DNA of 64,000 nt. Source: Candidula unifasciata. Its lineage: Eukaryota > Mollusca > Gastropoda > Stylommatophora > Geomitridae. Each line of letters opens with the position of its first letter. Positions within the stretch are counted from its first letter, which is position 1. Below are positions 1 through 10,620 of the stretch, one piece after another. The notes under the pieces were generated by a model. The model was not told the DNA's origin and did no database searches. It saw only the letters and a program-made list of their open reading frames with translations. The stretch covers positions 20,001-84,000 of the forward strand of contig CAJHNH020000488.1 in NCBI GenBank assembly GCA_905116865.2, written 5' to 3'. The translations under genes and the position numbers were made by a program.

Positions 1-470
1 AATGACTGCAAGTTTCTCCCCTCTAATGGGCACTGTTTTGGAGACATTTTTGTGAAACAGAAGCTCTGTCTTTCGCCAGCTCTCCCGCCTAGTGCCCCCT
101 TATACCGAAGAAGTCAATTTACCCATCTTCGTGCTGGTCAGCCTCTGCCTCTCCTTCATAGAACAATACCTTTTGCTATAATTTTCCATTCCGCCAAGGC
201 ACTTGATACGGCCAAAATATTTCAACTTCTGAGACAGTATGCTGTTTACTAGCCAATCTTCCTTGATGTTCAAATCTTTTATGATGTAAGTATTTGTGTC
301 CTTGGTATTTTTGGGGGGAATCTTTCTGTAGTATTATATTTTCTTCCTAAGGACGGCAAGATAGTCAAAGACACATCCGTATAATGCTTCAGTGAAGATG
401 AATGCTCTAAAAATGTTTACTTCCGAGTTGGTGCCCAACATAGACTTGCCATGCTGTTAAATATTTATGC
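1..470 (-). mobile_element. LINE 3'-end remnant (non-LTR reverse transcriptase C-terminus)
   Basis: Read on the minus strand, broken frames give the typical region after a non-LTR reverse transcriptase, including phrases such as LYGCVFDYL and LNIKEDWLVNSILSQKLKYF. Two other copies of the same sequence are at 13,660-14,105 and 61,360-61,745 (both +), which share the KEDWLVNS-type segment. There are stops and frameshifts, so this is a dead fragment. The left end lies outside the window or near its edge. Confidence 0.6.
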
Positions 471-497
471 TTCTATGGCCATCCTCCTTTACAACCA

Positions 498-1045
498 TCT
501 ATAACACAACTTTCTCAGAGTTGACATTTCAATCTATAACACAACTTTCTCAGAGCTGACATTGCAATCTATTACACAACTTTCTCAAAGTTGACATTAC
601 GTTATGTAACCCAACCTTCTTAGCTCTGGCTTTACAATTTGTATCACAGCTTTCTCAAAATGGACATTACAATCGGTAACACAACTTTCTCAGAGTTTAC
701 ATTACAGCCACCTGTAACACAACTTTCTCAGAGTTTATATTACAGCATTCTATAGCACAACTGTATCAGAGCTAACATTTCAATCTTTAACACAATCTTT
801 TCAAAACTGACATAACAGTCTGTAACATAACTTTCTAAGAGTTAACATTATCATCTATAACACCACTTTCTCAGTGTTTACGTTACAATCTATACCACAG
901 TTTTCTAAGTGTTGACATTTAAGTCTGTAACACTACCTTCTCAGAGCTGACATTTCAACCTGTAACACAACCTTCTCAGAGTTGATATTTAAACCTGTAA
1001 AATAACCTTTTCAGAGCTGACATTATCTATAACACAACTTTAACA
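498..1045. repeat. Minisatellite, about 35-bp unit, ~15 copies
   Basis: The unit is roughly 'taacacaactttctcagag' followed by 'ttgacattacaatc', repeated with many point differences. It follows directly on the LINE remnant. No coding potential is seen. Confidence 0.85.
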
Positions 1046-1161
1046 AAAAATGACAGTTACCAATAAGACAACTTACATGGTTTGCAACTAACTTTTCAAC
1101 CTGCCCCCCCCCCCTTTCCCAATCACCTTCTCTGACTCACTTTCACTCACTCACTCAATCA

Positions 1162-1640
<479 letters not shown>

Positions 1641-1660
1641 ACTATGTTTGTGTGGCGCAG

Positions 1661-1862
1661 ACAGAACTCTGGCGATGTTGAAGAAGACGAAGATGACGAT
1701 GATGATGAAGACCTGTCATCGGACGACTCTTTATCAAATCAGGAAACTAAACAAGAATACAAGAAACAGCCTGAGCCACCCAAGGAGCCGACACTGATTA
1801 AAGTCATACACAGTGAAGTTGTAGAGTACGCCATGTTGACCGTGTCTAGTTTATGTGTTTGT
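1661..1862 (+). CDS. Candidate internal exon, acidic protein of unknown function
   Basis: An open segment follows a CAG acceptor candidate at 1,658-1,660 (an alternative acceptor puts the start at 1,665) and a very long pyrimidine tract. It ends at a perfect GTAAGT donor at 1,863, in phase 0. The peptide starts with an acidic run (DVEEDEDDDDDEDLSSDDS), then a charged stretch rich in Lys, Gln and Pro, then VIHSEVVEYAMLTVSS. Codon use looks like normal coding sequence, unlike the flanking simple repeats. I do not recognise the family. No neighbouring exon could be linked with confidence. Acidic low-complexity runs also occur by chance, so this is a moderate call. Confidence 0.5.
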
Positions 1863-2592
1863 GTAAGTGCATATATCTGTGTGGGTAAGTGTGTGTGCGT
1901 GCATATCTCTGTGTGGGTAAGTGTGTGTGAGTGCATATATGTGTGTGGGTGAGTGTGTGTGCGTGCATATCTGTGTGTGGGTAAGTGTGTGTGAGTGCAT
2001 ATCTCTGTGTGGGTATACATGTGTGAGTGCATATCTCTGCGTAGGTAAGTGTGTGTGAGTGCATATCTGTGTGTGGGTATGCGTGTGTAAGTGCATATAT
2101 ATGTGTGTGTATGCGTGTGTGAGTGCATATCTGTGTGTGGGTATGTGTGTGTGAGTGCATATCTGTGTGTGGGTATGTGTGTGAGAGTGCATATCTGTGT
2201 GTAGGTAAGTGTGTGTGTGTGCATTTCTGTGTGTGGGTAAGTGTGTGTGATTACATACCTGTGTGTGGGTAAGTGTGTTTGAGTGCGTGCATATCTCTGT
2301 GTGGGTAAGTGTGTGAGTGCATATCCCTGTGTGGGTAAGTGTGTGTAAGTGCATATCTGCGTGTGGGTAAGTGTGTGTGAGTGCATATCTGTGCGTGGGT
2401 ATGTTTGTGTGAGTGCAAATCTGTGTATGGATATGTGTGTGTGCATATCTGTGTGTGGGTATGTGTGTGTGTGAGTGCATATATGTGTGTGGGTATGTAT
2501 GTGTGAGTGCATATCTGTGTGTGGGTATGTGTGTGTGAGTGCATATTTGTGTGTGGGTATGTGTGTCTGTGTGAGTACATGTCTGCGCGAAT
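1863..2592. repeat. Minisatellite of ~32-bp units, most containing a GTAAGT donor motif
   Basis: GT-rich units of the form 'gtgtgggtaagtgtgtg' plus 'tgagtgcatatctct' begin exactly at the donor of the acidic exon candidate. At least ten units keep GGTAAGT; others read GGTATGT. The complementary strand shows long false open frames of His/Thr repeats. Confidence 0.9.
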
Positions 2593-3324
2593 ATGTGTAT
2601 ATAATCTTTCATAATTCCCCTACCCATTTGAATCTATTGTGGGTCCTTTCACAAATATCATCTGTTGTAATTCCTTTCACAAATCTTTCTTTTTATGTCT
2701 TTCCGTCCTCCCCTCTTCTCTTCGCCATTCCTTCTGTCTCACTTCTTACTTTATACTTTCTGCTTATTCCTTTTTCACTCACACTGCTTTTTCTACGCCA
2801 ACACCTCCTTATCTGCCTTTGTTGCTTTTACGGCTTTCTCCCTGTTCTTTGATTCTTCCTCTTCCTTCTCCTGTTGTTATTTAGCTAGTTGGTTGGTTGG
2901 TTGGTTGGTCGAGGTTTCAACATTACCACAATCGGGTTTTCCCATACTTGCTACGTTCCGTTCAAATGAAATGCTCTCATTGTCATTTAAAAAACTGGTG
3001 AACAAACAACTAGTTCCGGGACAATCCAGAAATATGTGCACGCAGTAAATGCGCATTTCAGTTGCTCGGGGCGCCAACGCCAACAACTGCCACCAGAAAA
3101 GTAGTTTGTCGTTGATGGAAATAATCAGGCACGTTAAGTTGGTTACTATACACACGTACAATTTTTACATAAGGTATTTTGTGTTTGTGTGTTTACCTCA
3201 ATCTCCTAATGGATCACAGATCAGTTGCTATCTAATGACAAGCTCTCCCAACATGTATTAAATACATCATAAAGTCGTAAGCCTAACAGCTCAACATAGG
3301 GAATGGAAAACACGCCCACGGAAA

Positions 3325-3905
3325 CAACCCAACGTTTTGACCAAGTCTTTATCAGTGGAGTTCAAAATACCAAACGTTTTGACCAAGTCTTTTTCAAAAA
3401 AGTTCAAACTACGGAACGTTTTGACTAAGTCTTTATCAACAGAGTTCAAAATACCGAACGTTTTAACCAAGTCTATCAATGGAGTTCAAAATACCGAACG
3501 TTTTGACCAAGTCTTATTTAATGGAGTTCAAAATACCGAACGTTTTTACCAAGTCTTTATCAGTGGAGTTCAAAATAACGAACGTTTTGACCAAGTCTTT
3601 GTTAATGGAGTTCAAAATACCGAACGTTTTGACCATGTCTTATTTAATGGAGTTCAAAATACCGAACGTTTTGACCAAGTCTTTATCAAAAAAGTTCAAA
3701 CTACCGAACGTTTTGACTAAGTTTTTATCAACAGAGTTCAAAATACCGAACGTTTTAACCAAGTCTTATTGAATGGAGCTCAAAATACCGAACATTTTGA
3801 CGAAGTCTTTATCAAAAAAGTTCAAACTACAGAACGTTTTGACCAAGTCTTTATCAACGGAGTTCAAAATAACTAACGTTTTGAGCAAGTCTTTTTCAGC
3901 GAAGT
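3325..3905. repeat. Minisatellite, ~42-bp unit, about 13 copies, resembling a Penelope-like terminal motif
   Basis: The unit reads 'accgaacgttttgaccaagt' followed by 'ctttatcaatggagttcaaa'. In reverse complement the core TGATAAAGAC-TTG-GTCAAAAC matches the sequence at about 6,488-6,520 (GATAAAGACGTTGGTCGAAACG), which is typical of Penelope-like element ends. Short open frames (for example 3,337-3,720) are side effects of the near-multiple-of-three period. Confidence 0.85.
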
Positions 3906-4029
3906 TAAAGGAAACTCTGACTAGAAAATAGGACGAATCAAACAACCAAGGTGAACATAAAAATCAGGAAATAAGTGGGGAAAAAAAAAAAGGGGGGGGG
4001 GGGTCTAGACATGAAGGGATATACTACGA

Positions 4030-4295
4030 AGTAAAAGGTAAAGGACCCTTTTCCACACTTTTAAGCGTATTGGGCACATAGGGCTAGACCTATATTTTTA
4101 TAGACCAATCGACACAAGATGAGTGATGTGGTCAGCATCACGCCGGCCGCCTCTACTTCCCGGGAACGCACCCGGTACCCACTCAAGGCTAGGTCGACCT
4201 GGGATTCAAGGTCATTTTTGGAAAACATCAAGCAGTGAACCCACGACCTTCCGATCCGCACGCGAGCGTCTAGCCGCCTCACCGCGGCGACCCCG
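4030..4295 (-). mobile_element. tRNA-derived SINE, family B
   Basis: The minus strand starts with a tRNA-like head (GGTCGCCGCGGTGAGGCGGC, then GGTCGTGGGTTCACTGC as B box) and ends in 'gggtcctttaccttttac'. It matches the + strand copy at 57,955-58,225 and the minus copy at 60,113-60,345 along the body, including the shared 'catagggctagacctatat' stretch. Confidence 0.7.
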
Positions 4296-4704
4296 GATAC
4301 ACTACAAAACAAAATTAATATGTTTAAAAAAAAATAACGGTGAAAAATATTAATAGGTAAAATACAATTTAAAACAATACAATCTTTGTGTTAAAATCTG
4401 ATTCCTACAAAGAAAGAAATGCCGCTCAACTCCTATTGGGTACGGTGAGCATGGAAACACAGCTACTGCTCTGAAAGACGGAGCACTAATGGAAGGGTCC
4501 GATGTACTAGGATGTCGATAGGGACAACAAATAACAAACGAAGATGCTTAACCCCTAGCAAACACTTTTCTGTAGCTTCCCTTACCATAAGTGTTTATGT
4601 ATTGCGACGATTTTGGATTTGTGTATATTATTACTTTACTTTTTCAAAGCTGTTTTTATACATATACTTGCTGCTGAATAGCAGTCAGGGCTGTATTTAG
4701 GTAT

Positions 4705-5012
4705 GTACGGGGCCTCGTTAGCGCAGTCGATAGGAGACTCGCTTTCAAATCCAGCTGCAACTCGCTGCAGCCCACGACCGGTGTTCGAAACAGGGCGGTT
4801 CCCGGGGTTCACCCAGCCTCTAGGAAATGGGTACTAGAATTGACACTCTGGGGGGAATGGAGGAACGTCGCTGTAGCTACAAAGTTGCGTCGGATGGCGA
4901 CACAGGCGGACAGTTTCTTATCAGCTGTCTGTTCTGGTGGCAGAGCACTTATTGTTTATAACCGTGTGCAATGACGCTGGTTCACATCTCCCGACTTTAC
5001 CTTTACTTTACC
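4705..5012 (+). mobile_element. tRNA-derived SINE, family A, full-length with target-site duplication
   Basis: The element begins with a tRNA-like head (TTAGCGCAGTCGATAGGAG as A box, GGTGTTCGAAAC as B box) and ends in a CTTTAC-type tail. It is flanked by an exact 9-bp direct repeat TTTAGGTAT (4,696-4,704 and 5,013-5,021), the footprint of target-primed insertion. A second full copy is at 47,549-47,817 and a 5'-truncated copy at 9,386-9,525. Confidence 0.85.
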
Positions 5013-5092
5013 TTTAGGTATCTACAGCATGTGCAACTGAACAAAGTGAAACAATTTGGGAGGCGGCAAAATAAAGGCTAACTAGTAGTAAT

Positions 5093-5333
5093 CTTCTTCT
5101 TCTTCTTTTTAACGTTTGCCGATTGTAAACTGGTGTTGAAATGTGTTGTTCTTCCAATGTTTTTACTTCAGACTTGTTCGAGAACTTGAGTTTTGTGTAC
5201 ATGTCAGTTTTATAGCTTATTTGTATGTTGTTGATTCCTTGTCTCTCAGACAGATGCATTCCGACTTCGAAGAAAATAACTCCTGAAAAATTCGCCTTTT
5301 ACGACATGCTTGTTGAGGGATGGTTTCCCCCAG

Positions 5334-5383
<50 letters not shown>

Positions 5384-5410
5384 ACAGTGAGGTCCAGAAC
5401 CTATGGGGAG
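5093..5410 (-). mobile_element. GAA-tailed short dispersed repeat (copy 1)
   Basis: One of about eleven copies in this window of a ~300-bp element that ends in (GAA)n when read in its presumed sense direction. Here the (CTT)n end is at 5,093-5,110. Shared words include GCATTCCGACTTCGAAG and TACGACATGCTTGTTG. A (CA)n microsatellite at 5,336-5,388 has grown inside the copy. Confidence 0.7.
5336..5388. repeat. (CA)n microsatellite
   Basis: An uninterrupted CA run inside the GAA-tailed repeat copy. Confidence 0.95.
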
Positions 5411-5489
5411 AACTAGTAGTAATAACATGTTTTTATCTGTAGTCCTCTTTTCATTGTGAAACCCCCATTAGATTAACATTCTTGCATTC

Positions 5490-5860
5490 AAACATTTTCA
5501 CTTTATTAATTTATTCTTTATCTTTTTAATACTATTTACGGATCATTCACATTTGTATTTCTACTACTCTTTTATTCCTACTATTATATGATATATTTTC
5601 TCTATTTTTCTTTATTTTATTTTGTTTTTCATTCCTTACCTGATGTGGATTTTTTTTTAAACGTGATCCTTTTTTTTATAGTTTCTCGTTGATCCTTCCC
5701 TTACTGTTTGGAGTACTCTCCCTCTTGTTATGACCGTTGTAGTTCATGTTTTTGTCGAGAAAGGCTCAGCGCCGAAACGTCCTTTTGTGTTGTTTTGTGC
5801 ACGTTTTTTTTTTTTTTTTTTTTTCTCTTTCCGATTTCATTAAAATTTTTCAGCGATTTC
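5490..5860 (+). mobile_element. Penelope-like 3' region remnant
   Basis: The AT-rich stretch ends in 'gccgaaacgtccttttgtgt' and 'tgttttgtgcacgttttt'. Nearly the same words occur 3' of the GIY-YIG remnant at 8,700-8,760 (GCCGAAACTTTACGTTGTG, TTTTGTGCACGTTTTCC). I therefore read this as the 3' part of a related Penelope-like copy whose coding part is gone. Confidence 0.5.
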
Positions 5861-5889
5861 TCATTAGAATAATTCCTTGGCAATAAACA

Positions 5890-5990
5890 GTATGGCAACA
5901 GTGATGCTAAAGTTAAGCTGAAGAAAGACGAGCGTAACATAAATGACTGCAAAGGGGCATCATACATCCTAAATACAGCCCTGATAACAG
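5890..5990. repeat. Dispersed repeat shared with 56,236-56,330
   Basis: The block from 'gatgctaaagttaagctgaa' through 'catcctaaatacagccctga' is homologous, with substitutions, to the block after 56,236. The class is unknown. Confidence 0.5.
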
Positions 5991-6046
5991 AGTTTGGTCA
6001 CCTACATAACTGTTTTTATGAAACTCTAATCTGCAGTAAACCATAG

Positions 6047-6246
6047 GAAGTGACACAGTTAAAAGTCTGATTCCTTTGAAAGATGTGGCAACACAAAAAC
6101 GACTTATCACAGACACACCAGAAGCCGACACTCCGACGCCTGCGACCAGCCGGCCGGTGTTGATTGAGGTCTGTGACGGAATTGTAACTTCGTGTAACAT
6201 TTATAAGCAGATGGCGGCAAACAGGGAGATAATCATTTTCTCTTAA
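6047..6246 (+). CDS. Candidate 3'-terminal exon of an unrecognised gene
   Basis: A + strand frame is open from 6,040 to a TAA at 6,244-6,246. Its peptide is not low-complexity: SDTVKSLIPLKDVATQK, then a Thr/Pro stretch, then PVLIEVCDGIVTSCNIYKQM and a hydrophobic end. An AG acceptor candidate lies at 6,045-6,046. A stronger-looking CTGCAG at 6,031-6,036 would bring an in-frame stop into the exon. A canonical AATAAA lies at 6,304-6,309, about 58 bases after the stop, which is the expected spacing for a short 3' UTR. I do not recognise the family. A minus-strand open frame overlaps it, so the call is tentative. Confidence 0.33.
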
Positions 6247-6303
6247 TGTCGTTACGCCAGTGAACGGGAATATGTCCCCGGAACACTTTGTGGAAAATCA
6301 TGA

Positions 6304-6309
6304 AATAAA
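6304..6309 (+). promoter_or_regulatory. Possible poly(A) signal
   Basis: AATAAA lies 58 bases after the TAA of the candidate terminal exon ending at 6,246. It is meaningful only if that exon is real. Confidence 0.35.
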
Positions 6310-6469
6310 TCAAAACTTCCTGTATTGACAAATGTACTTTTTTTTTTTACGTAAATAAAATTAATCTTTATTTTACCAAGTGCAAGTGGGTATTTGACAA
6401 TGTCTATGTTTGACTGCGTGTCGGTGTTATTGTGTTACTGTTGTTTTGTTGAGTTTTCCAGAGACAGTT

Positions 6470-6560
6470 TGTGCTGTATTTAGTACTCTGTTGATAAAGA
6501 CGTTGGTCGAAACGTTCGGTTGTTTTTGCGTGCGTCTTCTCCATTCCCTCCATTGAGCCT
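6470..6560 (+). mobile_element. Penelope-like terminal fragment with hammerhead-like core
   Basis: The segment CTGTTGATAAAGAC-GTTG-GTCGAAACG resembles a decayed hammerhead ribozyme core. GAC/GTC can pair as stem II and is followed by GAAAC, and CTGTTGATA is close to the usual CTGATGA. Such motifs are a known trait of Penelope-like element ends. The same core is tandemly repeated in reverse at 3,325-3,905. Confidence 0.45.
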
Positions 6561-6613
6561 TCGAGTCTACATTTTATGTTATATTTAGCATGGCTTAGAA
6601 ACAACCACAGCAT

Positions 6614-6925
6614 CCTTTAGAATTAAGCCTCACTGTGTGGGTTCTGGAGCCCCACTGCAGGGGAAAACAAGAAAAGACACACTGCCTACCCACCAAGCAT
6701 GTCTTAAGAGTCGAATAATTGGGAGCTTCCTTCAATATCGGAGTGCATCTGCCTGAGAGGCAAGGAACCAACAGTGCATACAAATTAGTCAGATCTGTCA
6801 AACGGATGCACACGCAACACTCAAGCTCTGGAAAAGGACTGTAGTCCAGAAATGGCTGAACAGCCAGAACTTTCCCCCAGTGTTAACAGATGGTAAACGC
6901 GAGGAAAAAGAAGAATAAAGCTGGA
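6614..6925 (+). mobile_element. GAA-tailed short dispersed repeat (copy 2)
   Basis: The copy runs from 'tgtgtgggttctggagcccc' to 'gcgaggaaaaagaagaa'. It shares 'cggagtgcatctgcctgaga' and the 'ggcaaggaaccaacagt' word with most other copies. Confidence 0.75.
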
Positions 6926-7099
6926 GACTGTCGTGCAGACCGTCACATTTAGCATGGCATAGAAACAAGATGGCTGCTTCAAGTACCTAGGGTCTAAAGA
7001 ATCCACATTGTAGAGTTCCAGGTAAACCCAGAAGTACTCCGTCTTCTTCTTCTTATTCTTCATCCTCCTCCTCTTCTTCTTCATGCAATCCATGTGGTG

Positions 7100-7325
7100 T
7101 GGCATTTGTAGTCATCTCTGTTCATAACTTTCTGTCTCGTATCTTCTTCTTATATTTAATGTAGTGTGGCATTGGTAGTCACGTCTATCCACAACCTTCT
7201 GTCTCGTGTGCTTTTAATCAACTCTGATACATATGGTCTTCCATATCGTGTGGCGTTGGTGGTCATGTCTATCTACAGCTTTCTGTCTCGTGTACTTTTA
7301 ATCTAGTTTAACACAGATGCTCTTG
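7100..7325. repeat. Three diverged tandem copies, ~85-100 bp
   Basis: The phrases 'gtgtggcattggtagtca' and 'ctttctgtctcgtgt' recur three times with substitutions (about 7,090, 7,160 and 7,245). Nothing else was recognised from 7,325 to 7,845. Confidence 0.6.
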
Positions 7326-7846
7326 TATAAACGCATAACCTAAAGTAAAGGGAGACGTGAGCATAATGTATAATGCACAAGCTTCACTGCACGGCACACC
7401 ATAATGAGCCCAGGATATAGTCGTCACGTGATATCAACATCCGGTCCAGCAAATGGCGGGTCTGACGAACAGGTTCTATAGTCCACAGTTCCTTCATGTA
7501 CGTGCTGATGGTTTATTTACTCTTTCACTTTCAGTCGTTTTTAGTCTAAACGTTTGTGTATTTTATTGTAATTATCTTTGAGCCCAAATGAGTTAAAACT
7601 ATACAGCTGCCGGAGTCGGTCTGACCACAGCCGGAATTTGGAATGATAATCCGATTTGTTCACTCAATCACTGATTTTGATTTTGCCTGACCTAGGTAGG
7701 GATGAGACAGCAGATCCGAATCAAACACAGTAGTTGAGAAGTTAAAACATGTTTACCGCATTTTAAATGATTTAGACTATTCAGTAAACGTATGATGAGT
7801 TATTTAGTACTGAATTAGTAGTTGGGGGGAAAAAACCGCGTTCCGA

Positions 7847-8435
7847 ATGCACATTATATATATATATGAGAAATTAGTTAAAATGGTGTACCGTAGTACT
7901 GCCATTTGGAAGAACACCAAGATTATCTTTAGTGAGAAACCTAGATTAGTTTACAGACGAGACCGCAACCTTAAAGACATACTTGTCCGAAGCCGACTCC
8001 CACCGATCCATACAGCACTTCCTTTTTGAACTACTCAATGCTCACGCAGCACCTGCAAGGTTGTCCAGACTTCTTCGGTCAGTTTCCCTAATGACTAATG
8101 GTTCTTTTCAAATTAGGGAACCTCTTGCGAATCCCGCAACGTAATTTATACAATTATCTGCAAACAATGCAGCAAGGCATACATTGGGGAGACTGGCAGG
8201 AAGCTAGCTGATCGTTTCCGGGAACACCTCTCCGAAATCGACAAGAAGACACTCAAACCAATCCCTCTTCATTTTAATAGCCCTGACCACAGCGGTAAAG
8301 ATGACATATCTGTCACAGCATTAAAATCTTGCTCTGGCGATCATACTACCCGCCTCGCTTTGGAAAATCACCTTATCCACAGCCTTGGCGTTCTAAGTCC
8401 AAGTGGTATCAATATCCAACATACCTTCATCTAAA
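7847..8435 (+). mobile_element. Penelope-like retroelement remnant: end of reverse transcriptase plus GIY-YIG endonuclease
   Basis: The first part encodes KPRLVYRRDRNLKDILVRSR, characteristic of the region after the Penelope reverse transcriptase. After a frameshift near 8,030-8,120 the frame from about 8,125 to 8,433 encodes VIYTIICKQCSKAYIGETGR, then LADRFREHL and a final LENHLIHSLG before a stop. This is the GIY-YIG nuclease: the YT and YIG elements and the Arg of RFREH are visible. The rest of the polymerase is missing, so the copy is 5'-truncated and frameshifted. The 3' flank down to about 8,760 looks like its 3' UTR. Confidence 0.85.
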
Positions 8436-8820
8436 TAGTTCTAATCTTATCACATTTTAAATGTTAATTATTTTATTTTATTCCATATTATTACTTTATT
8501 CTATTTCTTATTAGTATCATTTATGTATCTTTAACACTTGTATTTCTTTTATTCGCAGTATTGTGACTATATTTTTTAGCCATCGTTTATTTTATTTTAT
8601 TTCATTTATTCCGCATCACATTTTTTTAAACGTCGCTCACGTCACCCCTTAGAGATCTACATACTCTCCATTTCTCGTTTGTGTAGTTCACATATGTTTG
8701 AAAAAGGCTGCCCGGCCGAAACTTTACGTTGTGTTGTTTTGTGCACGTTTTCCTCTTTCCCATTTTTTTGAGCTTTTTAGTCAAATTTCTCTGGAATTCG
8801 CTATTTAGAAGCTCGTTCTA

Positions 8821-9012
8821 GGGTTCTCCTTAAAACTACGGCCACTTATTATGGAGTACGCCGGAGTTCAGTCCCCTGGCCGCATTGCAATTACGGAGTG
8901 GAAAGGAGAGAACGAAACAAATGACGTAATTACTGTATGTTTGCAATAGATGCACTGCTGTCATAATAGGGTTAGGGGTAGGGTTAGGAGTGGCCGTAGT
9001 TTTAAGGAGTAC
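8821..9012. mobile_element. MITE with ~22-bp terminal inverted repeats
   Basis: The left end CTCCTTAAAACTACGGCCAC (from about 8,826) is inverted at the right end as GTGGCCGTAGTTTTAAGGAG (from about 8,989). The interior is ~150 bp and contains a telomere-like GGGTTAGGGGTAGGGTTAGG stretch. I could not define a target-site duplication, so the superfamily is unknown. Confidence 0.75.
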
Positions 9013-9179
9013 CAATATGACTGATGAAAATATTGAATGAAACCCCTAGAAACTACTTATTGTTAGGAAAGGAGCCTTTTCTGATTGGATAACCACTAAA
9101 CTTCTTAACTACCGCCAACTGAGCACACATTTTCACTTGTGGAGTCCATGTAGTACTACGAATAATATTTTCGGCTACT

Positions 9180-9385
9180 CTCCTAAAAACGGTCCCAAAT
9201 TATAGAGGCCGGAAATATACCCTAACAAGGCCTCAGCCACATGAAAATTGCGAACCTCTTCGGGCGACTACACAGCATACCGCCGAGAGTATCTCCCATG
9301 CCGCTATGCGCCCAGCGGGGCTAAACTAGATGGCTGGGACTCACGAGCAAATAAAATGGAGGAAGCTACATGAGATGCGGTAAAT
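9180..9385. mobile_element. Partial foldback element (left half, same family as 15,161-15,565)
   Basis: It shares 'cggtcccaaattatagaggc', 'ctaacaaggcctcag' and 'gatggctgggactcacgagc' with the foldback elements at 15,161 and 59,448. Only one arm and the centre are present. It runs straight into a truncated SINE A copy. Confidence 0.65.
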
Positions 9386-9525
9386 GAAGGAATGTCGCTG
9401 TAGTTTCATGCGGAGGGCGACACAGGTGGATAGTTTCTTATCAGCTGTCTGTACTGGTGACAGAGCACATGGTTTATAACCGTGTGCAGTGACGCTGGTT
9501 CACATCTCCTGACTTTACCTTTTTA
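9386..9525 (+). mobile_element. SINE family A, 5'-truncated copy
   Basis: It matches the 3' half of the SINEs at 4,705 and 47,549: 'gaatgtcgctgtagttt', then 'gtttcttatcagctgtctgt' and the end 'ctcctgactttaccttt'. Confidence 0.75.
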
Positions 9526-9844
9526 CGCAAAGATATATGGTCGCTATAGGGTTCATAAAAAAAATATAAAAGTTATATAGCCAATAAAAAAAATTGTGCC
9601 ATTTCAGCTCGTGTTTACTTGGGAACAGGCTGCCATCTTGTTTCAGACATTTTACATTATAAATTTGTTAGGGTAATTTTCATCATTAAAATAGGAATAT
9701 CTTCCCTTAGAATTGACATACAGGCTTCATCGAGGTCCCGTTAAACTTTGTCTTTTAACCTCTAGCCAGCTGACAAACCCAATGCATAATTAATAAATTT
9801 TGACTAAACTCAATAGTAGTAGTAGTGCATTGAAGTGAATCACT

Positions 9845-10146
9845 TAGAAAAGACCCCCGTGTGGGTTCCGGGGCCTCATTATGGGAAAAATAAAAATATA
9901 GACCCACTGCCTCCCCAAAAGCATGTCGTAAGAGTAAACTAATTGGGGAGCTTCCTTTGAAGTCGGAGTGCATCTGCTGAAGAGGCAAGGAACCAACAGT
10001 CTGTATTCAAGAGAATGAGATCTGTAAAACTGATGCACTCGTAACACTCAGGTTCTGGAGCAGGACTGCAGTTCAGTAGTGGACGAGCAACCAGAACTTT
10101 CCGCCAGAGTGTACAGCTGGTGAACGCGAAGAAGAAGAAGAAGACT
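9845..10146 (+). mobile_element. GAA-tailed short dispersed repeat (copy 3)
   Basis: A near full-length copy runs from 'cccccgtgtgggttccgggg' to 'gtgaacgcgaagaagaagaa'. A possible short duplication AGAAAAG flanks it. This copy best shows the element's sense direction, with the GAA tail at the 3' end. Confidence 0.75.
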
Positions 10147-10309
10147 AAGAAAAGCAATTTGTACTTAAAATACACCTGCATGGCTGTAAACTTAATACAT
10201 AATAAACAAACAGACATTGTATTGTATTGGCACTTTGAGTTACGTAAATTTTATATTAGCCAAGCTCAGGTCGAATATCACATAAAAGAAAATTAGTAAC
10301 CGTGAAAAT

Positions 10310-10620
10310 GATGTGACTGAGAAAGGCTGCAGGAGTGACCAGAAGAGATCAAATCAGGACTAAGGTCATTTGAGATAAAGTCGGCACAGAACCGATTCTA
10401 AATTACTTATAAAGACAACAAATCAAATGGTTTGCCCATTTGAAGAGAATATCTTCTGATGCTATACCATTCAAGGCATATACCTAAAGAGGAGAGGGAT
10501 GTAGAACCAGAGGTAGACCAAGAACCAGATGGAAGGATAACGTCAGAGCAACTCTAAAGTATCACGATGTGTATTTGGTCGAAGCAGCCAGCAAAGCACA
10601 AAGCAAGACCTTATATCACC
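10310..10620 (+). mobile_element. RTE-like LINE C-terminal remnant
   Basis: Broken frames read as the post-polymerase region seen better at 11,171-11,700, with QQIKWFAHLKRISS-like wording followed by a RGRPRTRWKDN-like stretch. It has many stops. Confidence 0.6.

Noticed and set aside
1739..2627. His/Thr-rich minus frames resembling a repeat protein
   Set aside because: Complement of the GT-rich donor-founded array. All frames look alike.
4705..4790. True tRNA gene
   Set aside because: A and B boxes are visible but the cloverleaf does not close, and the sequence continues into a conserved ~300-bp body with target duplications, so it is a SINE.
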